The notes below the pieces were generated by a model that saw nothing but the letters and a program-made list of their open reading frames with translations, ran no database searches and was not told the origin of the DNA. A stretch of 64,000 bases of DNA from Bifidobacterium breve (GTDB taxonomy: Bacteria; Actinomycetota; Actinomycetes; Nanopelagicales; Nanopelagicaceae): assembly GCA_945889195.1 (NCBI GenBank), contig CAMDBB010000002.1, forward strand, positions 1-64,000, in the 5' to 3' direction. The translations under genes were made by a program, and so were the position numbers. Positions 54,857 to 64,000 of this stretch are shown here, in pieces. Every line of letters starts with the position of its first letter. Positions within the stretch are counted from its first letter, which is position 1.

Positions 54857-55449
54857 TTGCTACCTCCGACTGTGTAGCCGAGCTCTTTGGCGTAATCCGC
54901 AAGCTTTTCGCGCAGTTGCTTACGTCCACGATGCAGACGAGACATCACTGTTCCAGCAGGTGAGCCAACGATTTCTGCAATCTCTTTATAAGAAAATCCT
55001 TCGACATCAGCGAGATAGACGACGATGCGAAACTCTTCTGGAATCTCTTGGAGCGCACGTTTGATATCGCTATCAGGGAGTTTCTCCAGCGCCTGCATCT
55101 CAGCAGATTTACCTTGATCACTGGTATGTGATTGCGCCTCTGCTACTTGCCAATCTTCCAACTCATTATTTGAAATTTGAGGTTGGCGCTGACCTTTGCG
55201 ATATGAATTAATGAAAGTTGTAGTCAATACGCGATAGAGCCAGGCGCGCAGATTGGTGCCTTCTTCAAATTGATGAAAAGAGGAGAACGCTTTGAGGTAG
55301 GTATCTTGAACTAAATCGCGTGCATCTTCAGGGTTCTTTGTGTAACGCAGCGCTGCTGCATATAACTGATTTGTGAACACAAGAGCATCGCGCTCGAACC
55401 GAATGGTGCGATCGGCGGCGCTCTCGAGAACTAAATCCTTGGATGTCAT
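54853..55449 (-). CDS. sigR: ECF sigma factor, SigR/SigH type
   Basis: About 198 residues from the ATG at 55449. Region 2 reads [40 protein letters not shown] and region 4 reads [41 protein letters not shown]. These closely fit SigR of streptomycetes and SigH of mycobacteria, the thiol-oxidative stress sigma factors. An open frame to 55506 overlaps the SRAP gene and is less likely. Mycoredoxin, a known SigR target elsewhere, is nearby. Confidence 0.92.
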   Translation of the reverse strand: MTSKDLVLESAADRTIRFERDALVFTNQLYAAALRYTKNPEDARDLVQDTYLKAFSSFHQFEEGTNLRAWLYRVLTTTFINSYRKGQRQPQISNNELEDWQVAEAQSHTSDQGKSAEMQALEKLPDSDIKRALQEIPEEFRIVVYLADVEGFSYKEIAEIVGSPAGTVMSRLHRGRKQLREKLADYAKELGYTVGGSK

Positions 55450-55465
55450 CGTAGATAGCGTATAT

Positions 55466-56188
55466 CTAAAAGAGGGTCTCAGGCGCTCCGAGCTCGATTG
55501 GAACAATCAGTTCAGGGCCATTATTTGCCACCACATTAACTCGAGATGAAACAGGAACCGGTGCCACTCCTGCGGCAGGGTCTTCATTAACCATCAACTT
55601 AATCAGACGATTGATATCTCGACCCTCGGGATCTAACCAATCACTCCATCTCGCCTCGGGCATAAAGACGGGCATTCGACTATGAATCGTTGCTAATTCA
55701 CCTACTGCTTCGCGGGTAATAATCGCAGCGCTCTGAATCACCTGCCCCTTTTCGCTCTGCCAACTACTCCAAATACCTGCGATAGAAAGTTGGCGCTGAT
55801 CAACTCGGCTGATGTAGAAGGGTTGCTTCGGTGCAAATTTGCCGAGCGAAGTAGCCCATTCGTAATAACCAGTTGCCGGAATCAAACAACGTGATGTTCT
55901 AAAGGCGTGACGAAAAGTTGGCTTCTCGTGGATAGATTCACTACGCGCATTGATTGCATGTGATTGCGATGCACGTGCATCTGCCATGGTTTTCTGCCAC
56001 GGCGCGATAATTCCCCACGATGCGCTATCGAGAATCCTGGAACCAGATTCATTTCTAATAATGTAAATCTCATTTGTGGGGGCGATATTCCAATTGAGCG
56101 GCAGCGATTGATCCAGAGACGAACCATCCAAAGCAAAGGATTGAACAATCTCTTCAGCGCCTAAGGTTTGCGCATATCGGCCGCACAT
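55466..56188 (-). CDS. SOS response-associated peptidase (SRAP/YedK/HMCES)
   Basis: A 240-residue protein that starts MCGRYAQ; Cys2, exposed after Met removal, forms the covalent link to abasic sites in single-stranded DNA. Also present are [42 protein letters not shown] with the active Glu, and [19 protein letters not shown] with the catalytic His. Located between sigR and the divergent aroA, as in mycobacteria (Rv3226c position). Confidence 0.93.
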   Translation of the reverse strand: MCGRYAQTLGAEEIVQSFALDGSSLDQSLPLNWNIAPTNEIYIIRNESGSRILDSASWGIIAPWQKTMADARASQSHAINARSESIHEKPTFRHAFRTSRCLIPATGYYEWATSLGKFAPKQPFYISRVDQRQLSIAGIWSSWQSEKGQVIQSAAIITREAVGELATIHSRMPVFMPEARWSDWLDPEGRDINRLIKLMVNEDPAAGVAPVPVSSRVNVVANNGPELIVPIELGAPETLF

Positions 56189-56230
56189 ACTCGAATCCTA
56201 ACTACATGCTGAGCAAGATAGACTGCGCGC

Positions 56231-57505
56231 ATGAGCGATGCGCACTGGCCTGCACCCTTTCGTGGGCGCACACCTGTGCACGCACACGTGAGAATCCCTG
56301 GATCAAAATCTGTTACCAATCGTGCGCTGATCTTGGCCTCTCTTGCAACATCGCCTTCGACTATTCGCAAACCACTTATCTCGCGAGATTCTGAACTGAT
56401 GTCTGCCGGACTATCGGCACTTGGAATCTCAATAACTGGCAGCGACGAAGCGTGGCAGATAACTCCAGCGCCCCTGCGCGGCCCTGCACGAGTTGATGTA
56501 GGAAATGCTGGAACAGTAATGAGATTTCTTCCACCACTTGCAGCCTTCGCACAAGGAGATATCTCCTTTGATGGAGATCCCAGGTCTTACGAGCGTCCAC
56601 TTGGCCCAGTAATTAAGGCGCTGGAAGAACTTGGAATCGAAATTGAACATGGTGGTCGCTACAGCTTGCCGATGGTGATCAAGGCGCGCGGAAAAGTTAA
56701 AGGGGGCGCACTTACTATCGATGCCAGCGCATCGAGCCAATTCCTATCTGCGCTCCTTCTTGTTGCGCCAAGTATGGAAGAAGGAGTAACTGTCACGCAT
56801 CGCGGTGGCGCGCTTCCATCGATGCCACACATTGAGATGACTGTTGCGATGCTCCGTGATTTTGGCGCTGATGTAATAGTCGATCCTGCAGCACAGACAT
56901 GGAGTGTTAAGGCAGGTGTGCTCCACGGAAAAGATTTAGTAATTGAACCTGATCTTTCAAATGCATCTCCATTCTTATCAATTGCCATGGTCTGCGGTGG
57001 CAGCGTCACAATCTCAGATTGGCCCCAAACAACAACGCAACCTGGTGATCAACTACGCAACATCTTCACCCAAATGGGCGCCACCGTTGAGTTAAACGAT
57101 GACGGACTCACACTCACCGGCGGCAGTTCAATTCACGGAATCGATATTGATTTACATGATGTCGGTGAACTCACCCCATCTATTGCAGCGCTGGCCACAC
57201 TTGCTGATTCGCCTTCACATCTACGTGGAATCGGCCATCTGCGCCTACATGAAACAGATCGCTTGGCAGCTCTTACTCGTGAGATTAACTCACTCGGTGG
57301 CCATGTTGTTGAAGAAGAGACAGCGCTCCATATAACTCCAGCACCGCTACACGCAGGTGTTTTCCACACTTATGAAGATCATCGCTTGGCAACTGCTGGA
57401 GCCGTTATTGGCTTAGTAACTCCGGGCATTGAAGTAGAGAATGTGGCAACCACTCGCAAGACTCTCCCTGATTTCCCAGGTCTTTGGAATAGTTTGGTTA
57501 TATGA
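56231..57505 (+). CDS. aroA: 3-phosphoshikimate 1-carboxyvinyltransferase (EPSP synthase)
   Basis: A 424-residue shikimate pathway enzyme. VRIPGSKSVTNRALILASLA binds both substrates, DVGNAGTVMRFLPPLAAF is the central loop, SASSQFLSALLLVAP follows, and LRLHETDRLAALTREINSLGG and YEDHRLATAGAVIGL close the active site. It overlaps rsgA by 4 bp. The aroA-rsgA pair next to SRAP and sigR follows the mycobacterial order. Confidence 0.95.
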   Translation: MSDAHWPAPFRGRTPVHAHVRIPGSKSVTNRALILASLATSPSTIRKPLISRDSELMSAGLSALGISITGSDEAWQITPAPLRGPARVDVGNAGTVMRFLPPLAAFAQGDISFDGDPRSYERPLGPVIKALEELGIEIEHGGRYSLPMVIKARGKVKGGALTIDASASSQFLSALLLVAPSMEEGVTVTHRGGALPSMPHIEMTVAMLRDFGADVIVDPAAQTWSVKAGVLHGKDLVIEPDLSNASPFLSIAMVCGGSVTISDWPQTTTQPGDQLRNIFTQMGATVELNDDGLTLTGGSSIHGIDIDLHDVGELTPSIAALATLADSPSHLRGIGHLRLHETDRLAALTREINSLGGHVVEEETALHITPAPLHAGVFHTYEDHRLATAGAVIGLVTPGIEVENVATTRKTLPDFPGLWNSLVI

Positions 57506-58512
57506 GTCCACGCGAATACGACGAATCGGATGCTCGCATTCGCCCTTCTCGCACTACGCGCAGACGCAGTAAAGATCGCCCTACTCACTCAGATTCTGTG
57601 AGCGCTTTTGTCACAACAGTTGATCGTGGTCGCACCACGTGCGTAACAGAAGAAGGAATTGTCATCACCGCCATGAAGGCGCGCGAACTTGGCCCTAAAT
57701 CGGTAGTCGTTGGTGACTCAGTAGAAGTTGTTGGAGATCTCAGCGGAAGCGAAGGAACTCTAGCCCGTATCGTCACAGTTAATGAACGAACCAATACTTT
57801 AAGCCGCACAGTCGATGATGCCGCTCGCGTTGAACGCACCATCGTTGCCAATATTGATCAATTGATGATTGTTGTCGCCTCAACAAACCCAGAGCCGCGC
57901 AGAGGCCTTATCGATCGATTCTTGGTCAGCGCATTTCACGAATCTATTGCGCCAATTATTTTGGTGACCAAAGTTGATCTCGCGCCTATTCCTGACTTCT
58001 TCGTTGAGTACCGCGCGCTGGGCGTTGAAATCATCACAACATCTTCAAAACTAGAAACTCGCCCACAAGAGATCGCTGCAATTAAAGAGGTACTCCATGA
58101 CAAGATCTCAGTTCTCGTTGGCCATTCAGGTGTAGGTAAATCAACTCTCATTAACGATTTAGTTGATAGCGCAGCTCGGGCAACTGGCGATGTCAACGAT
58201 GTCACAGGACGTGGACGTCACACCTCCTCAAGTGCAATAGCGCTTCCACTTGCAGGTGGCGGCTGGATTATTGATACACCGGGAATCCGCGCATTCGGTC
58301 TCTCGCATCTCAATAAAGATCGCATCATTGAATCCTTCCCTGAGATTTATCAAGTGACGCAAAGCTGTATGCCCAACTGCTCTCATAGCGAAGCCAGCTG
58401 CGCCCTCAACGCGTGGATTGAATCTGATGCTGCAGCCAAGAGCGAACGTTTAATTAGAGTCACAAGTCTGCGCTCACTGCTAGAAGTCAAGCCTGCAGAT
58501 GAGGAGCGTTAG
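57502..58512 (+). CDS. rsgA: ribosome small subunit GTPase RsgA
   Basis: Circularly permuted GTPase of 336 residues that checks maturing 30S subunits. A basic N terminus (RIRPSRTTRRRSKDR) and OB domain (about 35-105) are followed by the GTPase domain with the permuted order LVTKVDLAPIP (G4), VLVGHSGVGKSTLIN (G1) and IIDTPGIRAFG (G3), then the zinc knuckle CMPNCSHSEASC. Confidence 0.94.
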   Translation: MSPREYDESDARIRPSRTTRRRSKDRPTHSDSVSAFVTTVDRGRTTCVTEEGIVITAMKARELGPKSVVVGDSVEVVGDLSGSEGTLARIVTVNERTNTLSRTVDDAARVERTIVANIDQLMIVVASTNPEPRRGLIDRFLVSAFHESIAPIILVTKVDLAPIPDFFVEYRALGVEIITTSSKLETRPQEIAAIKEVLHDKISVLVGHSGVGKSTLINDLVDSAARATGDVNDVTGRGRHTSSSAIALPLAGGGWIIDTPGIRAFGLSHLNKDRIIESFPEIYQVTQSCMPNCSHSEASCALNAWIESDAAAKSERLIRVTSLRSLLEVKPADEER

Positions 58513-58521
58513 ACTGGCCAT

Positions 58522-59343
58522 ATGGGCACAAGTCGCGGTGAAGATCTCGCACTCGCACACCGTTTAGCTGATGCAGCCGATGCCATCACTCTTTCGCGTT
58601 ACCAAGCGATTGATCTGTCAGTAACAACAAAACCAGATAACACCCCTGTGACTGATGCAGATAAATCTGCAGAAGATGCCATCCGTGCGCTCTTACATGC
58701 ACATCGCCCCGATGATGGAATCGTTGGCGAAGAGTTTGGAAATGTTGGTATAGAAAAGAGCCGTTACTGGGTTATTGATCCCATCGATGGCACAAAGAAT
58801 TTTCTTCGCGGAGTTCCAACCTGGGCAACTCTGATTGCCTTGATGGAGAAGAGCGGCGATGGATCTGAAAAAGTTGTTGTGGGCGTTGTTAGCGCTCCTG
58901 CGCTCTTTCGCCGCTGGTATGCCTTTGAAGGTGGTGGCGCTTTTGTCATCGTCAATAAAGATGGAGGTGGTGCTAGCTCATCTCCTCGGAAGATTTCGGT
59001 ATCTGCCGTTTCAAAGATAGAAGATGCATCTATCTCGCACTCAGATTTTCTTGGATGGGGGCAGAGACTTGAGCCTTTCCGCACTCTGCTTGATCAAGTG
59101 TGGCGCACACGCGCACATGGTGACTTCTGGTCGCATATGTTGGTGGCAGAAGGCGCAGTAGATATCGCAGTCGAACCTACTCTTGCGCTCTGGGATATGG
59201 CAGCTCTCGACATTATTGTGCGTGAAGCAGGCGGGCGTTTTTCTAACCTGGATGGCATCGATGGTTCACTCGGTGGAAATGGCCTTTCAACTAATGGCGT
59301 GCTCCATGACTATGTCGTCAGAGCGCTGAAGCCACAGGGATGA
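58522..59343 (+). CDS. hisN: histidinol-phosphatase, IMPase family
   Basis: A 273-residue Mg-dependent phosphatase. PVTDADKSAEDAIRALL and GEEFGNVG supply the first metal ligands, WVIDPIDGTKNFLRGVPTWATLIAL is the central motif, and VEPTLALWDMAALDIIVREAGG ends the site. The actinobacterial HisN identity is inferred from similarity and from the aroA-rsgA context; inositol monophosphatase activity is the alternative. It overlaps copA by 4 bp. Confidence 0.85.
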   Translation: MGTSRGEDLALAHRLADAADAITLSRYQAIDLSVTTKPDNTPVTDADKSAEDAIRALLHAHRPDDGIVGEEFGNVGIEKSRYWVIDPIDGTKNFLRGVPTWATLIALMEKSGDGSEKVVVGVVSAPALFRRWYAFEGGGAFVIVNKDGGGASSSPRKISVSAVSKIEDASISHSDFLGWGQRLEPFRTLLDQVWRTRAHGDFWSHMLVAEGAVDIAVEPTLALWDMAALDIIVREAGGRFSNLDGIDGSLGGNGLSTNGVLHDYVVRALKPQG

Positions 59344-61598
59344 CGATGCAGCCACTTATTGCGCAGACTTATTCAGTTTCAGGAATGACCTGTTCTTCCT
59401 GCGTCAATACAATTGAGCGCACGCTCAATGAAATTCCTGGAGTAAAAGCCTCAGTTAACTTTGCATCAGAGACGGTACATATTCTGGCGCCATCAGATGT
59501 CTCTGCTGAGCAGATCATTAAGGGCATTAAATCTGCTGGATATTCAGCCACGCTACTGACAGATCAAGCCGATCCTGCACTTCATCGTAAAGGTGCAGCG
59601 CGTGCGCTCTTCTTTGCCGCCCTCTTTGCTATTCCTTCCATTGCAATCTCTATGGTGATGAGCTGGCACCAGCCCATAAACGATTGGCTGATTGAACTCT
59701 TTACTCAGTATGAAATTGCTTTGCCACCCCATGCAGATCATCTCTTTGCATCATGGCTCGTCATTGTTCTTACCGCGCCTCTTATCCTCTTTGTTGCATT
59801 CCCAATCCATCGCGCAGCGATAAGAAATATCTTCCATCCCACAATGGATACTTTGATCTCGTTGGGTTCGCTGAGCGCCTATACCTGGTCTATCTATGCC
59901 ACCTATAACAACGTGGGCGATGTCTATACCGAAGTCGCTGCTGGAGTGCTGCTCTTTGTCATTCTGGGGCGTTACCTCGAATCTCGCGCCAAGCGCAGCG
60001 CAAGTAGCGCGTTAGCAACGCTCCTGGCGCTCGGTGAAAAAGAAGTCTCAGTCCTGCGTAACGGAACTGAAGTATTGATTCCAATTTCTCATCTACAAGT
60101 CGGCGATGAATTTATTGTTAAGCCAGGTGCTCGAATCGCAACCGATGGCATCGTTATTTCAGGCAATAGCTCTGTCAATAACTCAATGATGACTGGTGAA
60201 TCAGCTCCCATTGAAGTATCCCCCGGTATGAACGTCATTGGCTCTGCACTCAATAACAATGGTCGCTTGATTGTGCGCGCCACTCGTATTGGTAGCGATA
60301 CTGAACTTGCTCGCATAACTTCTATGGTGGTTACTGCCCAGGGAAGCAAGGCGCCTATTCAAGCGCTGGCAGATAAAATCGCTGCAATCTTTGTTCCCGT
60401 CGTCACTGTCCTTGCAATTGGCACCTTTGCTTACTGGTTCTACCTCGCTGAAAAGACTCTGACCTTTTCCATATCCACTGCAATCACAGTCCTTGTTATT
60501 GCCTGTCCATGTGCACTTGGTTTAGCAACACCGGTAGCGCTCCTTGTCGCCTCTGGTCGCGGTGCGCTCCGTGGCATTGTTATTCGCCAGCCCCGAGTAT
60601 TGGAAGCATCGCGCCAGATTGATGTGGCAATCTTCGATAAGACCGGAACTCTGACTGATGGCGTAATGAAGGTGCAAGATGCAGTCATACCTGCTTCAGC
60701 ACATAAAGTATTGGGCGCATCTTTTGCGCAGCACCTTACTGAACGAAATATCTTGTCATCAGCACTCGCTCTTGAAAGTCAGAGCGATCATCCATTAGCG
60801 CAGGCAATTTCCTCGTATTGCATCAGTCGTGGAGCGCAACAACTTCCTGTTACTGAGTTGACGCAAACACCTGGAATTGGAATTGCGGGTCGCGTCAATA
60901 TCGAAGGCAAATCTCCTGTTGTCATCATCGGCTCCCCTGAATCAATCGCACACAGCACTGTGGCATTTGACTCTCAGATTGCGGCAGCTGTCGCCGATGC
61001 TCATACACACTCACGCGCTATTGCAGTACTGGCATGGGATGGCGTTGCCATTGCGACCTTTGCTGCATCAGATTCCATCAAGGCTGATGCAGCGCAGACA
61101 ATTACAGAGCTACAAGTGCGCGGAATTGAAAGTTGGTTGGTGACAGGAGATAACGCCGAGAGCGCAGCTGTTGTCGCATCTAGCGTCGGTATTAAGCCCG
61201 AAAACGTCATAGCTGCTGCTTCACCAGAAGATAAGTTGGCGAAGATTTCAGCCCTGCAAAGCGCTGGTAAAAAGGTGGCGATGATTGGTGATGGCGTTAA
61301 CGATGCCGCGGCTCTTGCGCAATCAAATCTCAGCTTAGCGATGGGAACTGGTACAGATACTGCAATTTCTACTGCAGATATCACCTTGATGCGCCCACAA
61401 CTCATGGCAGTGATCGATGCGCTGAATCTGGCCAAGACCACACTGAAGACAATCAAGGTAAATCTTGGATGGGCCTTTGCTTACAACGCTATTGGAATTC
61501 CGATTGCTGCCCTAGGTTTTATGAGCCCAATGTATGCAGCTGCTGCTATGGCGTTAAGCAGTTTGCTCGTAGTTACTAACTCTCTTCGTATTCGTTAA
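59340..61598 (+). CDS. copA: copper-translocating P1B-type ATPase
   Basis: A 752-residue metal pump with an N-terminal heavy-metal domain (GMTCSSCVNTIE; C18, C21) and eight helices. The actuator domain has MMTGESAPIEV, the ion-channel motif is C389-P390-C391 in VIACPCALGLATP, the phosphorylation site D433 is in DKTGTLT, and GDGVNDAAALAQSNLSLAMG is the hinge. The CPC motif indicates Cu(I) export. It overlaps hisN by 4 bp (ATGA) and its 3' end overlaps the convergent Pcs-like gene by 23 bp. Confidence 0.94.
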   Translation: MTMQPLIAQTYSVSGMTCSSCVNTIERTLNEIPGVKASVNFASETVHILAPSDVSAEQIIKGIKSAGYSATLLTDQADPALHRKGAARALFFAALFAIPSIAISMVMSWHQPINDWLIELFTQYEIALPPHADHLFASWLVIVLTAPLILFVAFPIHRAAIRNIFHPTMDTLISLGSLSAYTWSIYATYNNVGDVYTEVAAGVLLFVILGRYLESRAKRSASSALATLLALGEKEVSVLRNGTEVLIPISHLQVGDEFIVKPGARIATDGIVISGNSSVNNSMMTGESAPIEVSPGMNVIGSALNNNGRLIVRATRIGSDTELARITSMVVTAQGSKAPIQALADKIAAIFVPVVTVLAIGTFAYWFYLAEKTLTFSISTAITVLVIACPCALGLATPVALLVASGRGALRGIVIRQPRVLEASRQIDVAIFDKTGTLTDGVMKVQDAVIPASAHKVLGASFAQHLTERNILSSALALESQSDHPLAQAISSYCISRGAQQLPVTELTQTPGIGIAGRVNIEGKSPVVIIGSPESIAHSTVAFDSQIAAAVADAHTHSRAIAVLAWDGVAIATFAASDSIKADAAQTITELQVRGIESWLVTGDNAESAAVVASSVGIKPENVIAAASPEDKLAKISALQSAGKKVAMIGDGVNDAAALAQSNLSLAMGTGTDTAISTADITLMRPQLMAVIDALNLAKTTLKTIKVNLGWAFAYNAIGIPIAALGFMSPMYAAAAMALSSLLVVTNSLRIR

Positions 61599-62325
61599 CA
61601 TCATCTGATTCGCTGCCCTTAAGCGAACGTATGATTGCAATAACTGCGATATAAATTGGAAAGATCACCATGATTGCTTCAGAGATCGGCTGGTGATTAA
61701 TTCCTGTCTCATTGGAGTAGTTCCATGAGAGATAGAAGAGATTGACCAGATATGCCACTCCGATGGGAAGAGTAATCTTTCGCAACATCCGCACACGAAC
61801 TAAATGTGGAAACTTGAGATTGGTAAGTTGAGAGAAGCAGAGAATCAATGAGGTGATGGCAACAACGTTCTCAGAGAGATCCAAGACCAAGAAGGTCGGC
61901 ACCGCTAGGTTCCAGACAGCTGGAAATCCGTTAAACCAATGATCTTCAGTTTCGATATCGGTGCGCGCAAACCAGAGCGCTGACATCAAGAGGATGAGCC
62001 CTGCAATCAGCGTTTGGAACTCACTCGGTAACAGCTCTAAACGCACCAACAGTGCAACGGGAACGACAACACAGGTCAGGTAATCAACGATCAGATCCAG
62101 AATAAATCCATCAACGCGAGGTGCATGAATCACCACATCAATCTTGCGCGCGATTGGTCCATCTAAACCATCGAGAACTTGGCAGACCACAAGCCAGATA
62201 AGGGCGCCACGGATGTTGTTATCGATAACTGCTTGTAGGGCTAATAGCCCAGCGACTGCGCCGCTGGCGGTCATCACATGGAGCGCATAACCTGCGCGCT
62301 TGCTGATCTTGGTTGATGTAGCCAT
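61576..62325 (-). CDS. phosphatidylcholine-synthase-like CDP-alcohol phosphatidyltransferase
   Basis: A 249-residue protein with about seven or eight helices. The catalytic motif runs LDGLDGPIARKIDVVIHAPR and VDGFILDLIVDYLT: D52, D55, G56, A59, R60, G73, D77 and D81. The spacing between the AR pair and the next Gly is twelve residues, longer than the eight or nine of most family members, and the D-Y-L-T ending matches Pcs, which joins choline directly to CDP-diacylglycerol. Choline use is inferred. Confidence 0.75.
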   Translation of the reverse strand: MATSTKISKRAGYALHVMTASGAVAGLLALQAVIDNNIRGALIWLVVCQVLDGLDGPIARKIDVVIHAPRVDGFILDLIVDYLTCVVVPVALLVRLELLPSEFQTLIAGLILLMSALWFARTDIETEDHWFNGFPAVWNLAVPTFLVLDLSENVVAITSLILCFSQLTNLKFPHLVRVRMLRKITLPIGVAYLVNLFYLSWNYSNETGINHQPISEAIMVIFPIYIAVIAIIRSLKGSESDDVNEYEES

Positions 62326-62375
62326 AGCGTGAGGATACTTTGCGCAGGCTCCCAGGTCTTAACTGGACGTACTTT

Positions 62376-62450
<75 letters not shown>

Positions 62451-62504
62451 TCGGGTGTCGCAAGTGTAAGCGAGCAGTGACTACTTCACCAAATCGGCTA
62501 ACAA

Positions 62505-64000
62505 CTACTTTGCGCGAGATTGCGCAGCGATTGCTGCTGCAATCGCTGACTTAAGTCGATCTTGTGCTCGACCAAAAGCTGCAAAATCTCCCTTTGCAAG
62601 AGCGGTCTGTCCATCTGCAATTGCTTGTCGTGCATTTTGGAGCGCAGTAGCAAGATCTGCAGATTGATTTGTCGTGGTTGATCCCGATGCACTTGTAGTG
62701 CCAGAAGCAGTTCCTGAATTTCCACCAAAGACTTGATCGAGTGCGCCCTTGAGCGAACTATCAAATCCGATGACATCACCGAAGGAGACCAGTACTTTCT
62801 GCAACAACGGATATGCAGCAGTATTTGAAGTTGCTCTGACGTAAACAGGTTGCACGTAGAGAAGACCATTGCCAACTGGAAGTGTTAACAAGTTACCCAA
62901 AACTACATCCGCGCCACCTTGACGTAACAATGAGAGGGTATTTGCAACATCTGGTTTTGCTTCAAAGTTTGAAGCTACCTGAGATGGACCTGCAATATTT
63001 GTACTACGTGGAAGTTGTAGCACTGTGATTTTTCCATAATCAGGGCCCGCATTTGCATTCACCGCAGCGAATGCTGAGAGGTTTTCGCGGCCACCACGAG
63101 GAACAAATGGAGTTGTCAATGAGAATGATGGCTTCTCAGCACCTGGCATCTGAAGCGTCATGTAGTACGGAGGCTGTGAACCTGCGTTAGCGCCAAATGT
63201 TGATGGGTCACGTGGAACTCGCCAGAAATCCTGTCCACCGTAGAACGCAGCTGCAGAATCAACATGGTACGAACTCAAAATATCGCGCTGGATACGGAAC
63301 ATATCTTCTGGGTAGCGAACGTGCTCGAGGAGTTGCTTAGACATCTTTGATTTTGGCGTTACCGTGTTAGGGAAGGCCTTCATCCATGTCTTCAGAACTG
63401 GATCTTTCTCATCCCACTGGTAGAGAGTTACTGTTCCGTCATAGGCATCAACTGTGGCTTTAACCGAGTTACGGATGTAGTTCACATCGCTATTTGACTG
63501 AACTCTGATTGCTGATGCAGAGGTAGTGAGAGCATCTTGAGTTGCCTCTGTCAGTGATGTTGAACGTGCATATGGGTAGCCAGCACTTGTTGTGTAGCCA
63601 TCAATGATCCACTTGATTTTGCCATCAACAATCGCAGGATACGGATCTCCATCAAGGCTCAACCATGGTGCAACTTTGGCTACGCGTTCACGAGGTTCGC
63701 GATTAAAGAGAATCTTTGACTCTGAGTTAATCAAATTGGAGAGAATGATGCGCTGTTCACCGTAACGAACTGCAAAGAGCAATTTATTTAGCAGGCTTCC
63801 AACTGGCACTCCACCCTGACCTGTATAGGTGTAGTTCTTTTGTCCGTTAGCGGAAGAGTCATCTGGGTAGTCAAACTCAACCGGCGAATCTGACTTTCCA
63901 CCAATAATTGAGTAGTTAGGAACATTTTCACCAAAGTAAACACGTGGCTGGAACTCGCCCAGATTTTGCGTTGGCGGTAAATCTCCAACAAGGAAGTTTG
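62505..64000 (-). CDS. UPF0182 family membrane protein, C-terminal part
   Basis: The frame is open to the right edge, so only about the last 498 codons are visible. YFGENVPNYSIIGG, EFDYPDDS, TGQGGVPVGSLLNKLLFAVRYGEQRIIL, RVAPWLSLDGDPYPAIVDGKIKWIIDGYTTS and FRIQRDILSSYHV match the large extracytoplasmic domain of UPF0182 (COG1615) proteins of actinobacteria and cyanobacteria. A Ser/Thr/Gly-rich linker and an Ala/Gln-rich helix (ATALQNARQAIADGQTAL) end the protein. Function unknown. An apparent GTG start at 63809 is internal. Confidence 0.92.
   Translation of the reverse strand, partial: NFLVGDLPPTQNLGEFQPRVYFGENVPNYSIIGGKSDSPVEFDYPDDSSANGQKNYTYTGQGGVPVGSLLNKLLFAVRYGEQRIILSNLINSESKILFNREPRERVAKVAPWLSLDGDPYPAIVDGKIKWIIDGYTTSAGYPYARSTSLTEATQDALTTSASAIRVQSNSDVNYIRNSVKATVDAYDGTVTLYQWDEKDPVLKTWMKAFPNTVTPKSKMSKQLLEHVRYPEDMFRIQRDILSSYHVDSAAAFYGGQDFWRVPRDPSTFGANAGSQPPYYMTLQMPGAEKPSFSLTTPFVPRGGRENLSAFAAVNANAGPDYGKITVLQLPRSTNIAGPSQVASNFEAKPDVANTLSLLRQGGADVVLGNLLTLPVGNGLLYVQPVYVRATSNTAAYPLLQKVLVSFGDVIGFDSSLKGALDQVFGGNSGTASGTTSASGSTTTNQSADLATALQNARQAIADGQTALAKGDFAAFGRAQDRLKSAIAAAIAAQSRAK

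Overview
The window looks like a chromosome segment from a free-living, mid-GC, genome-streamlined actinobacterium, most likely a freshwater acI (Nanopelagicales, 'Candidatus Planktophila'-like) lineage. The family-level evidence is: an actinorhodopsin with all pump residues; the actinobacterial fused 2-oxoglutarate enzyme Kgd; the Mec-CysO-CysM cysteine route; a SigR-RsrA type sigma/anti-sigma pair with a mycoredoxin; nickel superoxide dismutase with its maturation protease; DUF3039, DUF2017 and DUF222-HNH proteins; and a SAM-IV riboswitch. Base composition is far below that of streptomycetes or mycobacteria. The species is inferred, not shown. Coding is dense, with many 1-8 nt overlaps. I saw no insertion sequence, prophage, integrase or CRISPR array.

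Layout. Positions 1-14446 are all on the minus strand and follow the well-known actinobacterial order argS-lysA-hom-thrC-thrB-rho-rpmE-prfA-prmC-tsaC-like-glyA-wecA-atpI-atpZ. The expected atpB does not follow; rpsL (cut by the window edge) comes next. Positions 14485-23206 are a mixed accessory stretch: tRNA-Leu, a small helix-hairpin-helix protein, metY under a SAM-IV riboswitch, actinorhodopsin divergent from an MFS transporter, a hemolysin III homologue, a coiled-coil protein with a lysine-rich tail, an OafA-type acyltransferase, and a membrane-anchored histone H1-like protein. Positions 23262-28028 (minus) hold a second conserved block, clpS-DUF2017-mec-cysO-cysM-murI-rph-rdgB. Then come a secreted GH18 protein, a GNAT, TrhO, an HNH protein, a pirin under a palindromic operator, the three-gene proton-translocating transhydrogenase, argF and DUF3039.

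Positions 38720-43184 (minus) hold the ribosome-rescue and division block prfB-ftsE-ftsX-smpB-GNAT-ssrA. Positions 43205-47860 hold a compact Tad/Flp pilus operon preceded by a GGDEF domain that has lost its active site. Positions 49258-56188 combine central metabolism and redox defence: kgd, mycoredoxin, sodX/sodN, a hotdog thioesterase, rsrA, sigR and a SRAP protein. Positions 56231-61598 are aroA-rsgA-hisN-copA. The window ends with a phosphatidylcholine-synthase-like enzyme, initiator tRNA and a truncated UPF0182 gene.

How the genes work together. hom, thrC, thrB and lysA cover the aspartate-family amino acids, with metY (SAM-controlled) and Mec/CysO/CysM for sulfur amino acids. Actinorhodopsin would add proton-motive force, which the transhydrogenase could turn into NADPH; NADPH, mycoredoxin, NiSOD and SigR/RsrA fit a redox-defence theme. 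tmRNA and SmpB lie beside RF2, and RF1 lies beside its methylase PrmC. The least explained items are the membrane-tethered H1-like protein, the coiled-coil protein with a similar basic tail, the actinorhodopsin leader, the degenerate GGDEF of the pilus locus, and the TsaC-like protein without its usual motifs.
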